This document shows positions 1 to 5,761 of a stretch of DNA of 12,297 bases, in pieces. The stretch is from an uncultured Erysipelotrichaceae bacterium (GTDB lineage: Bacteria > Bacillota_I > Bacilli_A > RF39 > UBA660), in contig CADBMU010000041.1 of NCBI GenBank assembly GCA_902795845.1, forward strand, positions 1-12,297. The letters are read 5' to 3'. A program made the position numbers and the translations under genes. Below the pieces are notes generated by a model. It did no database searches. It was not told the DNA's origin and saw only the letters and a program-made list of their open reading frames with translations. Positions within the stretch are counted from its first letter, which is position 1. The number at the start of each line of letters is the position of its first letter.

Positions 1-426
1 AAAAGAATAGTTGAAAATAAATTCTTAACAATTACTGGTAATGCAATAGAAAATCCTCAGGTATTTAAATGTAAAATGTATACTAAGCTAGATGATATAA
101 TAACTAATTTTATCAAATTTAAATCTGAAAATTATGTAATAATTGTAAATAATTTGCTTTCTAATCATTTTTGTGATGCTAAAGAATTGATAGTAACTGA
201 GGATATTGATTCTATATTTATAATGAAAAAAAGAGAATATAAAGAGAAAAAATGTATTTTGTGTGGTAAATGTAATGATATATGTCCAGTTAAAATAAAA
301 GTGTCTAATTTAATTAATGGTAAAAATTGTGATTACGAGGATTGTATTAAATGTGGTTTATGTAATTATATTTGTCCAAGTTATATAAATATTAACAAGT
401 ATTTAGAAGGTGGTAAAAATGAGTGA
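1..426 (+). CDS. rnfC: RnfC subunit of the Rnf complex, C-terminal part (5' end outside window)
   Basis: The reading frame is open from base 1, so this is the C-terminal 141 residues of a longer protein; the ATG at 76 is internal. Upstream of that ATG the frame reads TGNAIENPQVFK, matching the conserved 'TGNAIxNP' segment of RnfC. Two ferredoxin-type motifs follow: Cys codons at 253, 262, 268 and 280 (CxxCxxCxxxCP) and at 343, 352, 361 and 373 (the same spacing). Each should bind a [4Fe-4S] cluster, the dicluster arrangement typical of RnfC. In the family, RnfC is a peripheral subunit that carries electrons between NAD(H) and the membrane part of the Rnf ferredoxin:NAD oxidoreductase, coupled to ion pumping. 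The stop overlaps the next gene, rnfD, by 8 nt, as expected for an rnfCD operon. The NADH/FMN-binding part would lie upstream and cannot be judged here. Confidence 0.9.
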   Translation, partial: KRIVENKFLTITGNAIENPQVFKCKMYTKLDDIITNFIKFKSENYVIIVNNLLSNHFCDAKELIVTEDIDSIFIMKKREYKEKKCILCGKCNDICPVKIKVSNLINGKNCDYEDCIKCGLCNYICPSYININKYLEGGKNE

Positions 427-1267
427 AAACTATTTACACGAAAAAGAGAATAATCTTAATAAATTATACTTATTAGCGTTGAGTTTTCTAATTGCTTTTG
501 GCTTTTATAAAAATGGTATCTTAGTATTTAAAGAATTTTCAGATAATTATGTCATGTTATTTAAACCACTTTTATTCCCAATAATAAGTATTACTGTTTC
601 ATGTTTTTTTGAATATATATTTAATAAAAAGATAAAAGTTAGCGACAATATACTTTTTATGATTTTATTAAGTATGATAATACCGGTTAATACCAATCTT
701 TTAATTTTTTTGATATTATGTTTATTATTTAATTTTAGCATTTATTTTGTATTTGATAAGATAGATTTGAAATTAAATTATGTTGCCTTGTTTAAATTGA
801 TATTGATACTAATTCTTTTAATAATTAATAAGTATAATTATGCTAATAATTTAGAAGTGATAAAAAAGTATTCTTATGATTTATTAGATATTTTTATTGG
901 TAGAGGAGTTTCTGGAGTAGCTTCATCATCAATATTATTTTCATTACTAGGATATTTTATTTTGTGTTTAAATAAATATTATAAAAATGAAATACCTTTA
1001 ATTAGTTTTAGCATTTATTTCTTATTTGTATTACTTTTTAAAGTAGTATTTAATCATGTAATTGTATTAAACAGTATGATTATATTTACTTTAATTTTTA
1101 TAGCACCGATTAATAATTTTTCACCAGCTATAAAAAAAGAAAGAATTATTTATAGCATCATTTTAGGAATATTAACTTTTATTTGTACATATTTTATAAA
1201 TATGTATGATGGAGTTATAATAGCGCTTCTAATTTCATCGGGAATTAATTACATAAATATTAAATAA
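419..1267 (+). CDS. rnfD: RnfD-like integral membrane subunit of the Rnf complex (divergent)
   Basis: A 282-residue, very hydrophobic protein with about nine or ten predicted membrane segments. The ATG at 419 is chosen because AGAAGGTGG lies 6 nt upstream; a GTG at 410 is also in frame. It overlaps the end of rnfC by 8 nt (ATGAGTGA), implying translational coupling. The best family landmark is residues 161-177, GRGVSGVASSSILFSLL, which resembles the 'G..GSIGETSALAxLxGG' segment of the NqrB/RnfD family, followed by an 'xIPLISFSIYFL' segment like the 'W.IPxxYL' of RnfD. The family's covalent FMN attachment motif (SGAT-type Thr), normally shortly before this segment, is not visible: residues 135-160 contain no Thr. 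The call rests mainly on position after rnfC, membrane topology and this weak motif match. rnfG would normally follow but does not; a terminator comes next. Confidence 0.72.
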   Translation: MSENYLHEKENNLNKLYLLALSFLIAFGFYKNGILVFKEFSDNYVMLFKPLLFPIISITVSCFFEYIFNKKIKVSDNILFMILLSMIIPVNTNLLIFLILCLLFNFSIYFVFDKIDLKLNYVALFKLILILILLIINKYNYANNLEVIKKYSYDLLDIFIGRGVSGVASSSILFSLLGYFILCLNKYYKNEIPLISFSIYFLFVLLFKVVFNHVIVLNSMIIFTLIFIAPINNFSPAIKKERIIYSIILGILTFICTYFINMYDGVIIALLISSGINYINIK

Positions 1268-1274
1268 TTTGTCG

Positions 1275-1305
1275 AACGATAATTAAAAAAAATTATCGTT
1301 TTTTT
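1275..1305 (+). terminator. Rho-independent terminator after rnfD
   Basis: A perfect 10-bp inverted repeat (arms 1275-1284 and 1291-1300, AACGATAATT/AATTATCGTT) with an A6 loop, running into a T tract to 1305. It ends the rnfCD transcript 7 nt after the rnfD stop. The sortase-like gene begins only 26 nt further on, leaving no room for an independent promoter that avoids the hairpin, so some read-through into that gene is plausible. Confidence 0.85.
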
Positions 1306-1331
1306 GTTAAGATAATTTTCAGGTGAATTTT

Positions 1332-1787
1332 ATGAAAAAAATAATATTGATTTTATTAATTTTAACATTTACTAATTATTATGAAGTTAATAATTTTAAA
1401 AATGTAAATTGGGAAGAAAATAAAATTATTATAAAAAGCATTAATTTAAAGCAAAATTTTAAGTCATATGAAAATAGCAATGTTAATGAGGGAATAATAT
1501 TTTTAAAAGAAAGTGATTTTGTAAATGATTTTTATATTTTAGCTGCGCATTCGGGTACTAGTTCAATAGCATACTTTAAAGATTTATATAAACTCCATAA
1601 AAACGATGAAATAATATTAATAGTAAATAATAAATTAATGAAATTTTATGTAAACGAAATAAAATATGTAAATAAGACTGGTAGAATAATTCTACCAGTA
1701 GATAATAAAAATACTCTCTATCTAACAACCTGTGATAAGTTTGATAAAACAAAACAAATAGTCATAAAATGTGTAAATAAAATGTAA
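1332..1787 (+). CDS. small sortase-like cysteine transpeptidase
   Basis: A 151-residue protein with an N-terminal hydrophobic segment (about residues 3-14) that would anchor or export it. The ATG at 1332 is preferred over the GTG at 1323 because AGGTGA (1321-1326) sits 5 nt upstream. Sortase landmarks: the catalytic His region LAAHSGT (H73), an FKDLYKLHKNDEI segment matching the common 'F.DL..L..GD.I', and LYLTTCD (C134), matching the TLxTC catalytic motif. Sortases cleave a sorting signal and join the protein to peptidoglycan or to other subunits at the outer face of the membrane. The usual third catalytic residue, an Arg a few residues after the Cys, is missing: after C134 there are only Lys residues (K139, K141, K145), K141 being the likely positional match. 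It stands alone between the rnfD terminator and dnaG; no LPxTG-type substrate is seen in the window. Confidence 0.75.
   Translation: MKKIILILLILTFTNYYEVNNFKNVNWEENKIIIKSINLKQNFKSYENSNVNEGIIFLKESDFVNDFYILAAHSGTSSIAYFKDLYKLHKNDEIILIVNNKLMKFYVNEIKYVNKTGRIILPVDNKNTLYLTTCDKFDKTKQIVIKCVNKM
1677..1699. repeat. perfect inverted repeat inside the sortase-like gene
   Basis: Arms ACTGGTAGAAT (1677-1687) and ATTCTACCAGT (1689-1699) are perfect reverse complements around one base. They lie within codons for KTGRIILPV. No T tract follows, so it is not an ordinary terminator. The outer 8 bases of each arm are the same as the stem of the hairpin at 9413-9439. Confidence 0.6.
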
Positions 1788-1870
1788 AATTTTAACTTTT
1801 TTTGCAAAAAATGTCGAAAAATAGTCATAAAAAAAAGGAAATTGGCATCTTACCGATAATATATATAAGT

Positions 1871-1877
1871 AGGGAGG
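1871..1877 (+). promoter_or_regulatory. ribosome binding site that sets the dnaG start
   Basis: AGGGAGG lies 5 nt upstream of the ATG at 1883. The frame stays open upstream to 1802, but that extra 27-residue segment is low-complexity and unlike DnaG, whereas the protein from 1883 begins in the usual DnaG manner shortly before the zinc finger. Confidence 0.8.
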
Positions 1878-1882
1878 GAAAG

Positions 1883-3634
1883 ATGGCATACATTAATGAG
1901 CAGGAATTAAATGAGCTTAGATCTAATGTAGATATTGTTGATATTATTTCGAGTTATATTCCATTAACATTAAAAGGAAAAAACTTCTTTGGTGTATGTC
2001 CTTTCCATCAGGACCATTCACCAAGTATGAGTGTATCAAAGGAAAAACAAATTTATAAATGTTTCTCATGTGGTGCTACAGGGAATGTATTTACTTTTGT
2101 TGAAAATTATGAAAATGTTTCTTTCTATGAAGCAGTTGATATTGTTGCTAAAAAAGCAGGATTTACTTTATCAGCTAAAATAGAGACCTATAAAAAAGTA
2201 GAAAAATATCCAAGAGATTATGAAATGATGGATATTGCTTTAAAATATTATCAAAATAATTTAAATACGGAAAAAGGAGCAGACGCTAGAAATTATTTAC
2301 TTGATAGGGGACTTTCTTTGGAAGATATTAAAACATTTGATATTGGTTTATCTTTTGATGACAATAATTTAAATAAATTATTAGAAAAAAAAGGGTATAG
2401 CATTGATGAAATGAAAAAACTAGGTTTAGTATCTACTAAAGCTGAAATATATGATATATTTTTTAATAGAATAATGTTTCCAATTCACAATTTAGATGGA
2501 AAATGTGTTGGATTTACTGGAAGAATTTATAAAGATAAAAGTATTGCTAAGTATTTAGGAAGTAAAGAAAGCAGTATTTATAGAAAAAGTAATATTTTGT
2601 TTAATTATCATCGAGCTAAAGATGCAATAAAATTTAATAAAGAAATGATTATTGTTGAAGGAAATATGGACGCAATAAGGCTTTATATAAGTGGTATAAA
2701 AAATGTAGTTGCTCTAATGGGAACTGCTTTAACAAAAGAGCAAATTGCTATAATAAAAAAACTACGATGTAAAGTTATATTGATGCTTGATAATGATACT
2801 GCTGGTGAAAAAGCTACATTTGATAATAGTAATTTATTAGAAAAAGAAAAAATAGAAGTAAATGTTGTAAGACTTACTGGTGAAAAAGATCCTGATGATT
2901 ACATTATAAAAAATGGTGTAGAAAAAATGATTAATAATATTAAAAATGCTATACCAGTTCAGGAATTTAAACTTAATTATTTAAAAAAAGATAAAAATTT
3001 AAATAATACAGATGATTTAGTAAGTTATATTAAAAATGTTATTGCTGATTTGAAAGATTCTGATGATCCGATTCTAAAAGAAGTAACATTAAAAAAAATT
3101 AGTGATGAATATAATGTAAGTTATGAACTTTTAAAAGATGAATTAATAAAAGAACAAGCAAATAATATTGATATTGTTTCAAAAAAAGAAGAACAAAATA
3201 AAATAAAGAATATAAAAATGAGTTCTTACGATGAAGCTGTTAATAATATTTTATATTACATGATGAATGATTCAAAGTATATAAAAATGTATATAAAAAA
3301 TTTAGGATTTTTTGAGAGTCAAATCCATCGAATGATAGCTAGCGAAATTATTTACTATTATGAATTAAATAAAACAATTAATATTGCTGATTTTATGACA
3401 TATGCTAATAGTTCTAAATTAAAAGACGAAATTATGGATATAATAAGTAATATAAAAAATGATAAAATATCTGATAAATTATTTAGTGATAGTATTAATT
3501 TTATAAAAAAGAAAACAAAAGAAAATTCAATTAAAGAATTAAAAAAAGAATTAAAAACAACATTTGATGAATCTAAAAAAGAAGAAATATTAGAAAAAAT
3601 TATAGAGTTAAAAATAGGAAGTGAAAGTTTATGA
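1883..3634 (+). CDS. dnaG: DNA primase DnaG
   Basis: A 583-residue primase that makes RNA primers at the replication fork. From N to C terminus: a CHC2 zinc-binding domain with C39, H42, C60 and C63 (VCPFH...KCFSCG); the catalytic core with the basic motif RIMFPIHNLDGKCVGFTGR; and the TOPRIM centre, with catalytic Glu E259 in IIVEGNMDA, a following MGTALT motif, and the metal-binding acidic pair D303/D305 in LDNDTAG. The Lys-rich C-terminal part (about residues 430-583) is in the position of the helicase-binding domain and is less conserved. Length fits the family (about 580-610). The start at 1883 is set by AGGGAGG; an upstream in-frame extension to 1802 is rejected. The stop overlaps the sigA start by 4 nt (ATGA), making the classic dnaG-sigA macromolecular synthesis operon. 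No convincing promoter was found in the 95-nt gap before it. Confidence 0.98.
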   Translation: MAYINEQELNELRSNVDIVDIISSYIPLTLKGKNFFGVCPFHQDHSPSMSVSKEKQIYKCFSCGATGNVFTFVENYENVSFYEAVDIVAKKAGFTLSAKIETYKKVEKYPRDYEMMDIALKYYQNNLNTEKGADARNYLLDRGLSLEDIKTFDIGLSFDDNNLNKLLEKKGYSIDEMKKLGLVSTKAEIYDIFFNRIMFPIHNLDGKCVGFTGRIYKDKSIAKYLGSKESSIYRKSNILFNYHRAKDAIKFNKEMIIVEGNMDAIRLYISGIKNVVALMGTALTKEQIAIIKKLRCKVILMLDNDTAGEKATFDNSNLLEKEKIEVNVVRLTGEKDPDDYIIKNGVEKMINNIKNAIPVQEFKLNYLKKDKNLNNTDDLVSYIKNVIADLKDSDDPILKEVTLKKISDEYNVSYELLKDELIKEQANNIDIVSKKEEQNKIKNIKMSSYDEAVNNILYYMMNDSKYIKMYIKNLGFFESQIHRMIASEIIYYYELNKTINIADFMTYANSSKLKDEIMDIISNIKNDKISDKLFSDSINFIKKKTKENSIKELKKELKTTFDESKKEEILEKIIELKIGSESL

Positions 3635-4740
3635 AAGAAATAAAAACATTAGAAGAAAGAGAAAAAGAGTTAGTTGAACTAGGAAAAAAAGATGGGCATA
3701 TTACATTTGAACAATTAGCAGAAGCTTTAAAAGGATTAGATATTGAAGCTGATGACTTAGATAATATTTATAATATGTTAATGGAAAATGATATAGAAGT
3801 TGTAAATGAAGATGAGGAAGATTCAGATGCAAGTGATTCAGAAATAAAAAAACTTGAAAAAGAGGAATCACCTTTAATTCTTGATGATGAAGAAATTACT
3901 AAGGATATTAATATTAATGACCCAGTAAGAATGTATTTAAAAGAGATTGGTCGTATCAGTCTTCTTTCTCCAGAAGAAGAAGCTGAACTTTCAATTAGAG
4001 TTGCAAACGGGGATGAAATGGCTAAAAATATTTTAGCAGAATCTAACTTACGTTTAGTTGTTTCTATAGCAAAAAGATATGTAGGACGTGGTCTATTATT
4101 CTTAGACTTAATTCAAGAAGGAAATATTGGGTTAATGAAAGCGGTAGAAAAATTTGACTATGATAAAGGATATAAATTTTCTACATATGCTACTTGGTGG
4201 ATTAGACAAGCTATTACTCGTGCCTTAGCAGATCAAGCAAGAACAATTCGTGTTCCTGTTCACATGGTTGAAACTATTAATAAAATGGCAAGAATTCAAC
4301 GTCAAATGACTCTAGAATTAAATAGAGAACCAACTGAAGAAGAAATTGCTAAAAAAATGGGTATTACACCAGAAAAAGTTCGTGAAGTTATTAAAATTAG
4401 TCAAGATCCAGTTTCTTTAGAAACACCAATTGGTGAAGAAGATGATTCTCATTTAGGTGATTTTGTACCTGATGAAAGAAATATGTCTCCTGAAGATTAT
4501 GCAACTAATGAAATATTAAAAGAAGAAATTAAATCTGTTTTAATGACATTACAAGAAAGAGAACAAGAAGTTCTTGAACTTAGATTTGGACTTATAGATG
4601 GTACAAGTCATACTCTTGAAGAAGTTGGAAAACGTTTCAATGTAACTCGCGAAAGAATTAGACAAATTGAAGCAAAAGCCTTAAGAAAACTAAGACATCC
4701 ATCTCGTGCTAAAAAATTGAAGGATTTCTTAACTGACTAA
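3631..4740 (+). CDS. rpoD: housekeeping RNA polymerase sigma factor SigA/RpoD
   Basis: A 369-residue primary sigma factor, close to the length of Bacillus SigA. It directs core RNA polymerase to vegetative promoters. Region 1.1 is residues 1 to about 58, then an acidic linker (about 59-92). Region 1.2 starts at DPVRMYLKEIG (97). Region 2 contains NLRLVVSIAKRYVGRGLLF, the YKFSTYATWWIRQAI stretch used for -10 recognition and melting, and ADQARTIRVPVHM. Regions 3 and 4 follow, with the region 4.2 helix-turn-helix TLEEVGKRFNVTRERIRQIE contacting the -35 element. Translation is coupled to dnaG by a 4-nt overlap, with AGGAAGTG just upstream as ribosome binding site. The intact regions 2.4 and 4.2 agree with the TTGACA/TATAAT-type promoters found at 7909 and 9785. 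Confidence 0.98.
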   Translation: MKEIKTLEEREKELVELGKKDGHITFEQLAEALKGLDIEADDLDNIYNMLMENDIEVVNEDEEDSDASDSEIKKLEKEESPLILDDEEITKDININDPVRMYLKEIGRISLLSPEEEAELSIRVANGDEMAKNILAESNLRLVVSIAKRYVGRGLLFLDLIQEGNIGLMKAVEKFDYDKGYKFSTYATWWIRQAITRALADQARTIRVPVHMVETINKMARIQRQMTLELNREPTEEEIAKKMGITPEKVREVIKISQDPVSLETPIGEEDDSHLGDFVPDERNMSPEDYATNEILKEEIKSVLMTLQEREQEVLELRFGLIDGTSHTLEEVGKRFNVTRERIRQIEAKALRKLRHPSRAKKLKDFLTD

Positions 4741-5393
4741 TGATATCTTTAAAATTAAAAGCAATTGCTTTTTTTATTGATAAAAAAGATAAAGTAGTAG
4801 ATGTTGGATGTGATCATGCCTACTTAGATATTTATTTAGCTAAAAATAATTTATGTAAAAACATTATAGCTAGTGATATTAATGAAAATGCCCTTAATAA
4901 TGCCAAAAAAAATATAGCAAGATATAACTTAACTAAAAAAATTAAATGTATTTTATCAGATGGAATAAATGAAATTAACATAAAAGATATAAATACTGTT
5001 GTAATTGCAGGAATGGGAACAAAAACAATTAAACATATAATAAGTAATAAAGAAAAATTTAAAAATATTGAAAAAATAATTATATCTTCAAATAATGATC
5101 ATTATTTACTAAGAAAATTTATGAATAAAAATCACTATTATTTAGAGGATGAAAAAATTGTTTTTGATAAAAACCATTATTATGTAATATCTAAGTATAA
5201 GCATGGAAAACAAAAATTAAATAATAAAGAGTTAATGTTTGGAAAATATAAATTAGAAAATAAAAATTATTATGAATATTTGTTTAAAGAAAATAAGAAA
5301 ATTTTAGAAAAAATTCCATTCACTAAATTTAAAGCTAGAAAAAAAATAAAAAAAGAAAATAAAATTTTAAAAAAATATCTTAATATTAAATAA
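4740..5393 (+). CDS. trmK: tRNA (adenine(22)-N(1))-methyltransferase TrmK
   Basis: A 217-residue SAM-dependent methyltransferase of the TrmK family, which methylates N1 of A22 in the D-loop region of tRNAs in Firmicutes. The Rossmann SAM-binding motif is VVDVGCDHAYLD (residues 19-30), followed by an acidic strand end ASDIN (44-48) and LSDG (72-75), and the family's characteristic VIAGMG motif (88-93). The segment IISSNNDHYLLRKFM lies where TrmK has its 'QPN...RxWL' stretch. The C-terminal ~55 residues are Lys-rich and probably helical, as in the coiled-coil tail of the family. It starts on the last base of the sigA stop (TAATG), so it is translationally coupled to sigA. trmK also lies close to sigA in Bacillus. 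Its 3' end overlaps the convergent YqfQ-like gene by 8 nt. Confidence 0.93.
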   Translation: MISLKLKAIAFFIDKKDKVVDVGCDHAYLDIYLAKNNLCKNIIASDINENALNNAKKNIARYNLTKKIKCILSDGINEINIKDINTVVIAGMGTKTIKHIISNKEKFKNIEKIIISSNNDHYLLRKFMNKNHYYLEDEKIVFDKNHYYVISKYKHGKQKLNNKELMFGKYKLENKNYYEYLFKENKKILEKIPFTKFKARKKIKKENKILKKYLNIK

Positions 5394-5655
5394 AAAAAGT
5401 TGGATTATTTGAGTTAGAAGAGTTATCTTCTTTTTTTATTTGATAATCAGTTGATTCAATAATATTTTTATCATCAACTACATCTTTTGAATTAAATTCT
5501 TTTAATACTCCTAAAATATTTCTAGCATTAGAAATAATTGGCTTTGCTTGGTTATAAAGTGGAATTAATTGATTAGCAACGTTTAAAGTCTTTGAAATTC
5601 CACCAAGTATTTTAGTAAAACTAAATGCTCTTGGTACCATTTGATTTCCAAACAT
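5386..5655 (-). CDS. small YqfQ/VrrA-like protein
   Basis: An 89-residue protein read on the minus strand. The ATG at 5655 is chosen because AGGTGA (5666-5661 on the minus strand) is 5 nt upstream; a GTG at 5664 overlaps that site and is unlikely. The N-terminal half, MFGNQMVPRAF then SKTLNVANQLIPLYNQAKPI and NILGVLKEF, resembles the core of YqfQ/VrrA proteins, a Firmicute family of unknown function encoded close to trmK and sigA in Bacillus. The C-terminal third is polar and probably disordered (KKEDNSSNSNNP). Family assignment comes from remembered motif and neighbourhood and is moderate. The gene is convergent with trmK (8-nt 3' overlap) and divergent from the amidase gene. It carries the probable trmK terminator antisense within its 3' coding region. 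Confidence 0.7.
   Translation of the reverse strand: MFGNQMVPRAFSFTKILGGISKTLNVANQLIPLYNQAKPIISNARNILGVLKEFNSKDVVDDKNIIESTDYQIKKEDNSSNSNNPTFFI
5416..5437 (+). terminator. probable terminator of the dnaG-sigA-trmK operon
   Basis: Stem AGAAGA (5416-5421) and TCTTCT (5426-5431) with a GTTA loop, continuing into T7 (5431-5437). It reads as a terminator only on the plus strand and lies 23 nt after the trmK stop, inside the coding sequence of the convergent YqfQ-like gene. The stem is short, so strength is uncertain. Confidence 0.55.
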
Positions 5656-5708
5656 AATAATCACCTATAATATAATATGACAAAAACATACATTAATTGC
5701 TAAATAAC

Positions 5709-5737
5709 TTTAAAAAATATTAAAAATATTATATAAT
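5709..5737 (+). promoter_or_regulatory. probable promoter of the amidase gene
   Basis: A perfect -10 (TATAAT, 5732-5737) lies 17 bp after a weaker -35 match (TTTAAA, 5709-5714). Transcription would start near 5744, leaving a short leader with GAGGTGAT (5751-5758) before the ATG at 5762. The area is very AT-rich, so the -35 could be chance. Confidence 0.5.
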
Positions 5738-5761
5738 TAACAAGAATAAAGAGGTGATTAA

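Noticed and set aside
547..741. Minus-strand open frame within rnfD
   Set aside because: Shadow of a membrane-protein gene; no start context and the plus-strand gene explains the region.
1842..1869. TTGGCA-16-TATAAG as a dnaG promoter
   Set aside because: Transcription would begin near 1876, inside the ribosome binding site, leaving it incomplete. TTGCAA at 1802 with CATAAA is also weak. Promoter left uncalled.
1802..1882. In-frame N-terminal extension of dnaG
   Set aside because: The 27 residues are low-complexity and unlike DnaG; AGGGAGG directly before the ATG at 1883 fixes the normal start.
5672..5700. TATTAT as -10 of the minus-strand YqfQ-like gene
   Set aside because: The -35 position (GCAATT) is poor and the leader would be about ten bases; in this AT-rich gap such matches are expected by chance.
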